64,000 nucleotides of DNA from positions 19,323 to 83,322 of the forward strand of contig NZ_MSGO01000036.1 in NCBI RefSeq assembly GCF_001929375.1, written 5' to 3'. The notes below the pieces were generated by a model. It was given only the letters and a program-made list of their open reading frames with translations. It had not been told where the DNA came from and did not search any database. Positions 38,273 through 45,928 of the stretch are shown in pieces. Each line of letters starts with the position of its first letter. Position 1 is the first letter of the stretch. The position numbers were made by a program, and so were the translations under genes. The stretch is from Actinomyces oris. Lineage in GTDB: Bacteria; Actinomycetota; Actinomycetes; Actinomycetales; Actinomycetaceae.

Positions 38273-38370
38273 GTGGTCGTTGCCCAGATGTACTTCCCCG
38301 TGAGGTTGTGAACGCGGCTGGCGGGGGCCGCCCAGGGCGGGGAGACCTCGGTCGGCTCGCCTCCTCACAG

Positions 38371-38490
38371 GGGCCTTCGACGCCGTCGGGGACATTTCAC
38401 CGCGGCTGGGGGCACTCCGTTCCAGGCGGGGGCTGTTTGCGCGTCGGGGGACAGAAATCCTGTCCCCCAGCGTGCAGGATGTCCCTGTCG
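38371..38490. repeat. Family C palindromic block, copy 5
   Basis: It starts GGGGCCTTCGACGCCGTCGGGGACATTTC, as in copy 2 (hallmark inside), has the inner GGGGGACAGAAATCCTGTCCCC palindrome (in parts) and ends GCAGGATGTCCC. It lies downstream of the PIN toxin. From 38490 to 38714 an unassigned 57-codon frame (GTG 38472) continues but has no recognisable product. Confidence 0.82.
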
Positions 38491-38714
38491 ATGACGAGCC
38501 CCTGATATCGGCCATCATCCTGGAGGGCCTGACCGGCAAGTCCGCACAGCAGACCTGGTTCCTCCTTCTAAGGACTGTTGGCATCACGTGCCCTCGCCAG
38601 AACAGGGGCGTAGCAATGAGGGCGACGAAGGTCGAGACATGTTCGTGACCTTCGCGGTAGTGTCGACGGGTTGGTTTCCGCCGGGTTGATTCCGGCCGAC
38701 AGTCAGGAGCCCCC

Positions 38715-39419
38715 GTGGCACATGCCGAGAACCGCCCCGTGAGTCGAGCCGGGGACCGCCGTCGAGCAGCCGCACTGGGCTGCCTGCTGCTCGCCGGCTC
38801 ACTGGCCCTGACCGGTTGCTCCTCCCAGGACTCCAAGCCCGACGCCAAGGCACCCGCCAGCGGAGCCGGGTCCACGGGGCGGCCGACGTCGGCCCCCTCG
38901 GCTGCCGCCACGGCGTCGGGCACGGCCGGCACCGTCACGGCGGCCTCCCTGTCCGACCCCCAGCTCGGGTACACCGTCACCGCGATCCCCGCCGGCCTCG
39001 ACGTCAAACGGGTCGCGATCCTCCAGGACTTCGTGGCCTACGACCAGATGTCCTGGAAGCTGTGGGTCGGCGGCGGGCAGGACACCAGCAAGGTCCCCAC
39101 CGTCACCACCGGCAACCTCCAGCAGCAGCTCCTCAACGACGCCACTACCTTGCAGAACACGGGGCAGAAGGCCAAGACCCCCGTCAAGGTCGCGATCTCC
39201 GAGGTCGCCATGAGCGCCGACGGCCAGAGCGCCACCGTCACCTACTGCGTGGACATGACGCAGGTGACCTACGTCGACACACAGGGCAAGGACGTCACCG
39301 AGGCCACCAACAAGGCGCGGATCCCTGCGAGGAACACCATGGTCCCCGGCAGCAACGGGCACTGGCTCGCCTCCGAGGAGGAGGAGACCGGAGAGCCGAA
39401 CACCTGCTCGGTCGGCTGA
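38715..39419 (+). CDS. Uncharacterised lipoprotein, paralogue 1
   Basis: A 234-residue lipoprotein from a GTG start behind AGGAG. The signal peptide ends in LALTGC, followed by about 45 Ser/Ala/Gly linker residues. The domain begins ASLSDPQLGYTVTAIPAGLD and continues with YDQMSWKLWVGG, VPTVTTGNLQQQL, and a strand pair SADGQSATVTYCVD. A paralogue with the same order of motifs lies at 40686. The fold is reminiscent of NTF2-like lipoproteins, but I cannot assign a family. Probably anchored on the outer face of the membrane. Confidence 0.65.
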   Translation: MAHAENRPVSRAGDRRRAAALGCLLLAGSLALTGCSSQDSKPDAKAPASGAGSTGRPTSAPSAAATASGTAGTVTAASLSDPQLGYTVTAIPAGLDVKRVAILQDFVAYDQMSWKLWVGGGQDTSKVPTVTTGNLQQQLLNDATTLQNTGQKAKTPVKVAISEVAMSADGQSATVTYCVDMTQVTYVDTQGKDVTEATNKARIPARNTMVPGSNGHWLASEEEETGEPNTCSVG

Positions 39420-39528
39420 TATCTCCGGAGCCGTCGTGACATGATGGCTCTCACCTTTCTTCGGCACCTTCTCCCGGAACAGCCAGTGTCCTGCCGGGGA
39501 GGAAGGGAGTCGGAAGGAGGTGAGGGTC

Positions 39529-39672
39529 GTGTCCAAGCCGCAAGGCAGACGCAGGCACGTCTGCAAGGACAAGGAAACGGCCCGGAAGGTGAGCGAACTG
39601 TTAACCGCAATCGCTCGCCTGGTCCGGGCCGTCAGTGTCCTTGTGGATGCCCTCGGCAAGTGGTTCGGATGA
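39529..39672 (+). CDS. Small basic 47-residue ORF with its own terminator
   Basis: A GTG at 39529 with a nearby GGAGG opens a 47-residue frame: SKPQGRRRHVCKDKETARK, then an amphipathic helix (LLTAIARLVRAVSVLVDALGKWFG). A strong hairpin follows 13 bases after the stop, so this looks like a complete tiny transcription unit. The helical, basic, tryptophan-ending peptide could be membrane-active, such as a small toxin or a bacteriocin-like peptide, but no homologue is recognised. It is too short for most gene finders. Confidence 0.5.
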   Translation: MSKPQGRRRHVCKDKETARKVSELLTAIARLVRAVSVLVDALGKWFG

Positions 39673-39685
39673 GCCGCTTACCTAA

Positions 39686-39719
39686 GGGGAGCCGTCCGGT
39701 GACCGCCGGATGGCTCCCC
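39686..39719 (+). terminator. Strong hairpin after the 47-residue ORF
   Basis: Arms GGGGAGCCGTCCGG and CCGGATGGCTCCCC pair over 14 bases with one G-T pair and a 6-base loop; the downstream sequence is GTCATTATG. It likely terminates the small ORF. Confidence 0.65.
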
Positions 39720-39914
39720 GTCATTATGCCAGTCGGCTCGCGTTGGTGTCCACGTGCCATCTGCTGCTGTCATCGCACCCGTGGGCGGGGGGCGTTCGCT
39801 CTGTCGTTCATCTTGAGAGGTGCGTCCGGGCAGGTGAGCCTTGGTTTCAGGTGAGGCATGGCTTGCCTGTGAATCATAAGTAACACCCACAGGGGCTGGC
39901 GACGTAGTAAAGTA

Positions 39915-40418
39915 ATGGCCATGAACGCAGACATCATGACCACGCCGTCCATCAACCTCTCCTTCACCGCCTCCGCCGCCCTGAGCGACAACCTCCAGCG
40001 CGTCCTGACCGACCTCATCGCCCTCGAGCTCGTCGGCAAGCAGATCCACTGGAACATCGTTGGCCCGAACTTCCGCGATGTCCACCTCAACCTCGACGAG
40101 GTCGTCGACATCGCCCGCGAGGGCTCCGACGAGGTCGCCGAGCGCATGCGCGCCATCAACGCCGTCCCCGACGGCCGCCCGGCCACCGTCTCCGCCGCCA
40201 CCACCGTCCCGGCCGCCCCCGAGGGCGAGATCCTCACCGGTGAGGGCGTCGCCTACATCGTCTCCGCCATCGAGGCCGTCGTCGCCACCCTGCGCGGCGT
40301 GGACGAGGACGTCGACTCCGAGGACCCGACCTCCTCCGGCATCGTCGAGGATCTCATCGGCAAGCTCGAGCAGCAGGCTTGGTTCCTCTCCGCCGAGGTC
40401 CGCAAGCCCGTGCGCTGA
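39915..40418 (+). CDS. dps: Dps-family DNA-binding ferritin-like protein
   Basis: A 167-residue Dps. The inter-subunit ferroxidase site is visible: KQIHWNIVGPNFRDVHLNLDEVV, read in two parts as HWNIVG and FRDVHLNLDE. The C-terminal helix contains SGIVEDLIGKLEQQAWFL. By family it stores iron using peroxide and protects DNA in stress. Two ATGs lie two codons apart (39915, 39921); either is possible. A clear terminator follows. Confidence 0.92.
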   Translation: MAMNADIMTTPSINLSFTASAALSDNLQRVLTDLIALELVGKQIHWNIVGPNFRDVHLNLDEVVDIAREGSDEVAERMRAINAVPDGRPATVSAATTVPAAPEGEILTGEGVAYIVSAIEAVVATLRGVDEDVDSEDPTSSGIVEDLIGKLEQQAWFLSAEVRKPVR

Positions 40419-40457
40419 GCCGACTGAGGAGCGGCGCAGCCGCAACCACAACCGATA

Positions 40458-40500
40458 ACGGTGGGCGATCCCGAGCACTTCGGGGTCGCCCACCGTCGTT
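40458..40500 (+). terminator. Intrinsic terminator after dps
   Basis: Arms ACGGTGGGCGA and TCGCCCACCGT with an inner CCCGA/TCGGG pairing form a long stem, followed by CGTTTATT. It lies 40 bases after the dps stop. Confidence 0.85.
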
Positions 40501-40563
40501 TATTCAGGCGTCGGCTCAGTTCATGCAGGCCCGGGCTGCGGAGATGAGAGCGGCCGAAAAGGA

Positions 40564-40581
40564 ATGGGGGTCAATCCCCAT
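40564..40581. promoter_or_regulatory. Palindromic operator-like site upstream of lipoprotein paralogue 2
   Basis: The 18-base palindrome ATGGGGGTCAATCCCCAT matches the three sites at 42956-43032 in front of the WXG100 and Tad genes (consensus TGGGG-N6-CCCCA). It lies about 105 bases upstream of the gene at 40686. Confidence 0.65.
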
Positions 40582-40685
40582 GCAAAAACAGGTATTCGCT
40601 AGTGACGGGGCCGTATGCGGGCGGGTATGGTCAATTTGCCCACGAATATGTGGGGAATGGTCATCCTGGCTTGTGGAGGTAGCTC

Positions 40686-41324
40686 ATGTTCCGCCGTCGT
40701 CGCTTATATCCGTGGGGCGGGCTGGTCCTGGTCGCCTCATGCGCGCTGGCGGGCTGCTCATCGAGCGGAGCCGCACCGGGCGGTGCCGTGCCGCCGTTGA
40801 GGACCGCGGGCGCAGAGGCCTCCGCCGCTGCCGGCGCCTCGGGCGGCGACGCCCCCGTGACGGAGAGGTCGCTGTCGGATCCGACGACGTCGTACACGGT
40901 GACCTCGATCCCGAAAGACCTGGATGCGGAGCAGTCCCAGGTGGTCAAGGCCTATGTCGACTACGACCGGGCGACCTGGGAGGCCTACCGGGACATGAAG
41001 GAGACGGCCAAGGTCGAGTCCGTCACCACCGGGGACCAGTACCAGGCCTTCAAGAAGGTCTACGACGAGCGGGCCGCCGCCGGGCAGCACGTCGAGGGGG
41101 AGGCCTCCGCCGCCATCACCTCGGCTCAGGTCAGTTCCGACCACATGTCATCGACCGTCGTTGCGTGCGCCGATGAGACGAAGGTCCGCCTGGTCTCTCA
41201 AGACGGGGTACAGGTCCCCTCCGACGACCTCGGCCACAAGATCACCCTCGCGGTGGGCCTGATCAGAAACGAACAGGGCTGGGTCGTCAACAACTCCTCA
41301 GTGGAAGGCGTGGATCAATGCTGA
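40686..41324 (+). CDS. Uncharacterised lipoprotein, paralogue 2
   Basis: A 212-residue lipoprotein (lipobox ALAGC near residue 22), related to the protein at 38715: RSLSDPTTSYTVTSIPKDLD, YDRATWEAYRDM, VESVTTGDQYQAF, SSDHMSSTVVACADETKV, ending with an unpaired Cys. The gene overlaps the next one by seven bases, so the lipoprotein and the secreted protein at 41318 are made together. The shared palindrome upstream suggests co-regulation with the WXG100/Tad locus. Confidence 0.65.
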   Translation: MFRRRRLYPWGGLVLVASCALAGCSSSGAAPGGAVPPLRTAGAEASAAAGASGGDAPVTERSLSDPTTSYTVTSIPKDLDAEQSQVVKAYVDYDRATWEAYRDMKETAKVESVTTGDQYQAFKKVYDERAAAGQHVEGEASAAITSAQVSSDHMSSTVVACADETKVRLVSQDGVQVPSDDLGHKITLAVGLIRNEQGWVVNNSSVEGVDQC

Positions 41325-42322
41325 AGACAATGATGATAGGCATCGGCCTGGCGACGGCGACCTGCGCGGTGATCGCCCCTGTGGGTCTGCTCCCGTCATC
41401 CCCGGCTTTTGCGGAGGGAGGTGGCGTCTCGGGGCACTCCTCTCAGAATGCCGACGGCGGCGTCACTATCTCCGTGTCAGTGTCCTACAACTCCGCCACT
41501 TCCGGATCGAAGGGGGCCGGCGGGACAGCGACGTCCAACCGTCAGATCTCGGCGCGGGTACAACCTGTGTGTCGTTATCAAAAAGGAGAAAGTGGCGCCG
41601 AGGCGGCCGCTTCTATGAAAGCCCCCAAGAGGGACAGGTTCATGGATTCATTCGACTCCACCCACCCGAACTGGCGAGATCATGAGAATGATCGGGAGGG
41701 GCATTGGTATTATCCACTGTGTGTCCCTCCGGCTGACATGAGTACTGAGGAGTACGGCAGGTTATCTGAAGAGTTTCATGCGAAGAATGGCTTCGTATAT
41801 GTTCCTGCCGGCGGTCAACCGCCTGCGCCGGTCATTGACGGGGGGACGTTGGCCAAGGCGGCCTGGAAGGCGGTGGAGATTCCACCTCCGTCAGTGGAGA
41901 TGAATCCGCAGATGGGTGATGACGTGCAGACCCTGGTCGGCGTGGAGAACTGGGTGTGGGCGAGTGCGCAGACGCCTCAGTCGGTGACGGCAACGGCGAC
42001 TGCCGGGCCGGTGACGGCAACCGTCACCGCAACATCCTCCGGCCTGACGCTGTCGGCTCCGGACAGCAAGGTCTCCTGCCGGGGATTCGGCACCCCGTGG
42101 CGGCCGGGGATGCCGGAGGGGAGCAGCTCGTGCACGATCACCTTCACACGCAGCTCGGCGCACTTGGGAGGGAGCACATCGATGAGAGCCGGGGTGTCCT
42201 ACAGCGCCTCGTACACGGCCACCGACGGCGCCCGAGGGGGTCTGCCATCGGTGTCGACCTCCGGAAGCCTGTCGCTGAGGGTGGGGGAGGCGCAGAGCCT
42301 CAACACCGGCCCCCGGAACTGA
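41318..42322 (+). CDS. Uncharacterised secreted protein
   Basis: A 334-residue exported protein: signal peptide of about 32 residues ending in SPAFA-EGG, then a Ser/Gly/Thr-rich first part, a middle with HPNWRDHENDREGHWYYPLCV, and a Thr/Val-rich beta-type C-terminal domain (TATATAGPVTATVTA, then a Cys pair around KVSCRGFG and SSSCTITF). No anchor is seen. I do not recognise the family. It is coupled to the lipoprotein upstream, which may hold or assist it on the membrane. Base composition in 41560-41900 is lower in GC than the surroundings. Confidence 0.6.
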   Translation: MLKTMMIGIGLATATCAVIAPVGLLPSSPAFAEGGGVSGHSSQNADGGVTISVSVSYNSATSGSKGAGGTATSNRQISARVQPVCRYQKGESGAEAAASMKAPKRDRFMDSFDSTHPNWRDHENDREGHWYYPLCVPPADMSTEEYGRLSEEFHAKNGFVYVPAGGQPPAPVIDGGTLAKAAWKAVEIPPPSVEMNPQMGDDVQTLVGVENWVWASAQTPQSVTATATAGPVTATVTATSSGLTLSAPDSKVSCRGFGTPWRPGMPEGSSSCTITFTRSSAHLGGSTSMRAGVSYSASYTATDGARGGLPSVSTSGSLSLRVGEAQSLNTGPRN

Positions 42323-42356
42323 GGGTCCCGCCGCGCCGCAAGCCGACGGAATGATC

Positions 42357-42391
42357 GGGCTGCGGGAGGAACGCCGTTCCTCCCGCAGCCC
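42357..42391 (+). terminator. Intrinsic terminator after the secreted protein gene
   Basis: A perfect 16-bp stem (GGGCTGCGGGAGGAAC with its complement) and 3-base loop, then TTTGATGTT. It lies 34 bases after the stop. Confidence 0.88.
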
Positions 42392-42450
42392 TTTGATGTT
42401 GACTGCCCCTCCTCACCTCCGCTGGGCGGCATATTCGTGTGGAAAGCGAA

Positions 42451-42490
42451 CACGGTGGTCTGGGAACAGTCATGTTCCCAGACCACCGTG
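42451..42490 (-). terminator. Terminator-like hairpin downstream of the WXG100 gene
   Basis: A perfect 18-bp stem (CACGGTGGTCTGGGAACA with its complement, loop GTCA) lies 26 bases beyond the stop of the minus-strand WXG100 gene and close to the terminator of the convergent gene, so it may separate the two units. Confidence 0.75.
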
Positions 42491-42516
42491 CGCTGTCGGG
42501 GCGGTATCCGCGAGAC

Positions 42517-42819
42517 TCAGGCGATGGGGGAGACCGGGGCGAGGTGCTCCACGCTCTCCCCACCAGAGATGGCCAGGTTGTTGTGGTTCTGCGCCACGTC
42601 CGTGCCGGCCTTGGCGAGCGCGTCCTCCAAGGACTTCAGTGCCGGCTTGAAGCTCGTGCTCCACTGCTCGCGGAACTCAGTGGCGTTCGTGCTCTCCCAC
42701 ACCGCGCTATTCACTGACCCGTCAACCTGCGTCTGGATGGTGTTAGTGGTCTCCACGTTGTTCTTCAGGGTCCTGTACAGCTCGGCGAGGGTGTCGAGGT
42801 CTGCCTTAATTGCGGCCAC
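42517..42819 (-). CDS. WXG100-family type VII secretion protein
   Basis: From the GTG at 42819 (AGGAG six bases upstream) this is exactly 100 residues. It folds as two helices around a SAVWESTNATEF turn, where the WES replaces the usual WxG. Helix 1 runs from AAIKADLDTLAELYRTLKNN and helix 2 from REQWSTSFKPALKSLEDAL. Such proteins are secreted as dimers through EccC/EssC ATPases, and such an ATPase is encoded 9.4 kb away in the divergent operon. The longer frame to 42930 covers the operator region and is not used. No YxxxD/E export motif is obvious at its C-terminus. Confidence 0.85.
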   Translation of the reverse strand: MAAIKADLDTLAELYRTLKNNVETTNTIQTQVDGSVNSAVWESTNATEFREQWSTSFKPALKSLEDALAKAGTDVAQNHNNLAISGGESVEHLAPVSPIA

Positions 42820-42955
42820 GGTGATCTCCTTCTTCTGAATGGGGGTTGTCTCCGCACGGGTTTGCGGATTCAGGTCGCCCGTGGTGGTGCGCCTGCCACT
42901 ACTTTCTGCGATGGGGGAAGGGGCAGTCAAGAGGAAAACCGTCCTTTATTTCAAT

Positions 42956-43032
42956 GTGGGGATGGATCCCCATCTACGTTTCAACGTGGGGATCCATCCC
43001 CATCCTTGTTTTGTGTGGGGGTAGATCCCCAT
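42956..43032. promoter_or_regulatory. Three phased palindromic operator-like sites
   Basis: Three copies of an 18-base palindrome (cores TGGGGATGGATCCCCA, TGGGGATCCATCCCCA and TGGGGGTAGATCCCCA) start at about 42957, 42987 and 43016. The spacing of 29-30 bases puts them on the same face of the helix. They lie in the divergent gap between WXG100 (minus) and cpaB (plus), and a fourth copy precedes the lipoprotein at 40686. This is the pattern of cooperative operator sites for a dimeric regulator. Confidence 0.75.
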
Positions 43033-43146
43033 GGGCGAGATATTGGGGCCTGCCTACGATGTGTCTATCCGATTCAACAGGCGTGCTCTTGATGCGTCCC
43101 AATGAATCTCCAATGCACATTCTTGATTCGCGTGAGGTATTCCCTG

Positions 43147-43857
43147 ATGGCATCCCGTTTGTCTGGACGCGCGTCCGAGCGTCACGATCGTCATTCCGGC
43201 AAGGAGAGGCGTGTCCGCCCCCGTGAGGGCGTGGACAGTGCGCGCCTGCCGTCGGCACCGCGTGAGCGGCGTCCCCTGCTGGCCGCGCTCGCCGTGCTGC
43301 TGATCGTCGGGGGCGCCCTGCTCGCGGGCCTGCTGGCGGTCCAGATGGACAAGCGGGTCCAGATGCTCGCCGCGGCCGACACGATCCAGGCCGGCCAGAC
43401 CATCGCCAAGGAGAACCTGGTCTCCGCCTCGGTCTCCTCGGACCTGAGGACCCTCATCCCCGCGGACCAGATCGATCAGGTCATCGGGCGCACGGCACGG
43501 GTCGAGGTCGCCAAGGGCCAGCTCCTGGACGCCTCCCAGATCGCCACGGCCCCCGTCCCCGGCGGGGATCAGCAGGTCGTCGGCGTCTCAGTCGCCTCCG
43601 GCCGCTTCCCCGCAGGGGGCCTGGGCGCCGGGGACATGGTCGACGTCGTGGACGTCGGCAACCAGTCGGTCTCCATCGAGGGCGCGCAGGTCCTCAAGGC
43701 CACCCCCTCCTCCGGCACGCAGGACGACTGGACCTCCGGCGCCGTCATCTCTCTCGTCGTCAAGCGCAGTGACGCCGCCAAGCTCGCCAGCGCCTCGGCC
43801 AACGGGACCATCGCCGTCGTCCAGACCGCGACCAACCAGCCGATCAAGGAGAGCTGA
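43147..43857 (+). CDS. cpaB: CpaB/RcpC-like Flp pilus assembly protein (SAF domain)
   Basis: A 236-residue protein from the ATG at 43147: a basic cytoplasmic start, one transmembrane helix (about 43-65), then a SAF domain (ADTIQAGQTIAKENLVSASV, DQVIGRTARVEVAKGQLL) and a second beta domain with GGLGAGDMVDVVDVG. SAF proteins of this type help Tad (Flp) pilus export. It is the first gene of the long Tad/type VII cluster and overlaps the next gene by one base. Confidence 0.85.
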   Translation: MASRLSGRASERHDRHSGKERRVRPREGVDSARLPSAPRERRPLLAALAVLLIVGGALLAGLLAVQMDKRVQMLAAADTIQAGQTIAKENLVSASVSSDLRTLIPADQIDQVIGRTARVEVAKGQLLDASQIATAPVPGGDQQVVGVSVASGRFPAGGLGAGDMVDVVDVGNQSVSIEGAQVLKATPSSGTQDDWTSGAVISLVVKRSDAAKLASASANGTIAVVQTATNQPIKES

Positions 43858-44615
43858 TGCTCATCTCGATCGCCTCCGCCAAAGGCTCCCCGGGAGCCTC
43901 GACGAGCGCTCATGTGCTCGCCGCGGTCTGGCCGCGACCTGTTGTCCTGGCTGAGCTCGACCCGGTCGGCTCCGACCTGGTCTACCGCACCCACTCCCGT
44001 GAGGGGATCCCCCTGGACAGTGACCGGGGCGTCGTCTCCCTGGCCGCCGCGACCCGCCGCGACCCGGCCGCACCCCTGCGGGACCATCTCACCGTCATCG
44101 AGGGCGACCTGCCGGTCCTCGTGGGCCTGTCGCGCCCCGACCAGGCGACGGCCATCGGGGCGGGCTGGGCGGGACTGGCCGCCAGTCTTCGTCAGGGCGG
44201 GGACGTCATCGCCGACGTCGGGCGCCTGTCTCCCGGTTCTCCGAGCCTGGGCGTGGCCATGGCCTCCGATATCGCGCTGGTCGTCGTGCGTCCCGGCGTG
44301 GAGAACTACGGCCACCTGCGCGAGCGCCTGTCCTGGATCGCCGCCGAGACCTCCCGCCGCTCCGAGCAGGTCCGCCTCGGAGTCCTGCTCATCGCCCCCT
44401 GGAAGGCGCGCCACGAGGGCGGTGACCTGACCCGGCTGCTGCGAGGCAGCGGCCTGGAGATCCCCGTCGTCGGCGCCCTGGCCTTCGACCAGAACGCCGC
44501 CGACTCCCTGGCGGGCCGCCGCGCCCGGCCTCTGGGGCAGACCCTCCTGGTGCGCTCGGCCCGGACCGTGGCCACCGCCCTGGCCGGTGTGGGCGTCAAC
44601 GGAGGTGCCTCATGA
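43857..44615 (+). CDS. TadZ/CpaE-like ParA-fold protein
   Basis: A 252-residue MinD/ParA-fold protein between cpaB and tadA, the usual place of TadZ/CpaE, which positions the pilus machine. The start LISIASAKGSPGAST corresponds to the deviant Walker A loop, but the GKT that binds phosphate is replaced by GAST, so ATP hydrolysis is doubtful. VVLAELDPVGSDLVY, VIADVGRL and ALVVVRPG follow the ParA strands. It overlaps tadA by four bases. Confidence 0.78.
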   Translation: MLISIASAKGSPGASTSAHVLAAVWPRPVVLAELDPVGSDLVYRTHSREGIPLDSDRGVVSLAAATRRDPAAPLRDHLTVIEGDLPVLVGLSRPDQATAIGAGWAGLAASLRQGGDVIADVGRLSPGSPSLGVAMASDIALVVVRPGVENYGHLRERLSWIAAETSRRSEQVRLGVLLIAPWKARHEGGDLTRLLRGSGLEIPVVGALAFDQNAADSLAGRRARPLGQTLLVRSARTVATALAGVGVNGGAS

Positions 44616-45928
44616 GCGTCGATCAGGGACTCGTCCGCGACATGCGTGAGGAGGTCGCCGACCTCCTGGCCCAGCAGCGCCGCGATGACGCCACCTCCGG
44701 CATCCCCCCGATGTCCGCCGAGGACGAGCGCCAGTTCGCCCGCGCCCTCATCGGGCGGGTGCTCGAGCAGCACGCCCGCACCGAGATCGCCGCCGGCCGC
44801 AGCCCGCTCAACGCCCAGGAAGAGGAAGAGATCTCCCAGGGCATCCACGCGGCGCTCTTCGGTGTCGGCCGCCTCCAGCCCCTGCTGGATGACAAGGACG
44901 TCGAGAACGTCGACATCAACGGCTACGACAACGTCTTCATCCAATACGCCGACGGCCGTGAGGAGCGCGGCGCCCCGGTGGCCGAGTCCGACGAGGAGCT
45001 CATCGAGCTCGTTCAGGTCCTCGGCTCCTACTCCGGTCTGGCCTCGCGCCCCTTCGACTCGGCCAACCCCCAGCTGGACCTGCGCCTGCCGGACGGCTCG
45101 CGCCTGTCCGCCGTCATGGAGGTCTGCTCGCGCCCCTCGATCTCGGTGCGCCGAGCCCGCCTGGACCGGGTGGGCCTTGATGACCTGGTCCGGCTCGGCT
45201 CCCTGACCCCGCGGCTGGCCGCCTTCTGCTCGGCGGCCGTGCGGGCCCGCAAGAACATCATGATCGCCGGCGCCACGAACGCCGGGAAGACCACCTTCCT
45301 GCGCGCCCTGGCCAACGAGATCCCGCCCGAGGAGCGCCTCATCACCGTTGAGCGCGCCCTGGAGCTGGGGCTGGGCGAGTTCGCCGACCTGCACCCCAAC
45401 GTCGTCGCCTTCGAGGAGCGCCTGCCCAACTCCGAGGGCTCCGGCGCGATCTCCATGGCGGACCTGGTGCGGCGCTCGCTGCGCATGAACCCCTCGCGGG
45501 TCATCGTCGGTGAGGTCCTGGGCGACGAGATCGTCACCATGCTCAACGCCATGAGCCAGGGCAACGACGGCTCACTGTCCACCATCCACGCGAACTCCTC
45601 CTCCGAGGTGTTCAACCGCATCGCCACCTACGCCATCCAGTCCGCCGAGCACCTGCCCCAGGACGCCACCAACCTCCTGATCGCCGGGGCCGTCGACTTC
45701 GTCATCTTCCTGACCCGGGAGAACCGCTTCTCCCAGGGCGGCAGGCTGCGCCGCTACGTCGCCTCCGTGCGCGAGGTCAACGGCGTCGACGGGCGGGTCC
45801 TGTCCAGTGAGGTCTTCGCCGACGACGGGAGTGGGACCGCCCAGCCGGCCGCACCGATCGGCTGCGTCAACGACCTCATGGCGGCCGGCTACGACCCCGC
45901 CGCCGCCTACCGGGGAGGTTACGCGTGA
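44612..45928 (+). CDS. tadA: TadA/CpaF pilus assembly ATPase
   Basis: A 438-residue secretion ATPase of the GspE/VirB11 type. The Walker A GATNAGKTTFLRAL lies at about 219-232, the Asp box and Walker B region around LITVERALELGLGE, and the His box around SLRMNPSRVIVGEVLG and GSLSTIHANSSSE. The N-terminal domain includes ELLDDKDVENVDINGYDNVFIQY-type motifs (PLLDDKDVENVDING). It powers Flp pilus extension from the inner face of the membrane, with TadB and TadC as its platform, whose genes follow with short overlaps. Confidence 0.93.
   Translation: MSVDQGLVRDMREEVADLLAQQRRDDATSGIPPMSAEDERQFARALIGRVLEQHARTEIAAGRSPLNAQEEEEISQGIHAALFGVGRLQPLLDDKDVENVDINGYDNVFIQYADGREERGAPVAESDEELIELVQVLGSYSGLASRPFDSANPQLDLRLPDGSRLSAVMEVCSRPSISVRRARLDRVGLDDLVRLGSLTPRLAAFCSAAVRARKNIMIAGATNAGKTTFLRALANEIPPEERLITVERALELGLGEFADLHPNVVAFEERLPNSEGSGAISMADLVRRSLRMNPSRVIVGEVLGDEIVTMLNAMSQGNDGSLSTIHANSSSEVFNRIATYAIQSAEHLPQDATNLLIAGAVDFVIFLTRENRFSQGGRLRRYVASVREVNGVDGRVLSSEVFADDGSGTAQPAAPIGCVNDLMAAGYDPAAAYRGGYA

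Noticed and set aside
38472..38645. 57-codon plus-strand frame after the family C copy 5 block
   Set aside because: The start lies inside the palindrome, there is no ribosome site, and the product (around LISAIILEGLTGKSAQQ) is not recognised. It could be a gene remnant but cannot be supported.
42956..43032. CRISPR array
   Set aside because: The repeats are short palindromes spaced by about 12 bases and only three in number, with no cas genes; operator sites fit better. No CRISPR array was seen in the window.
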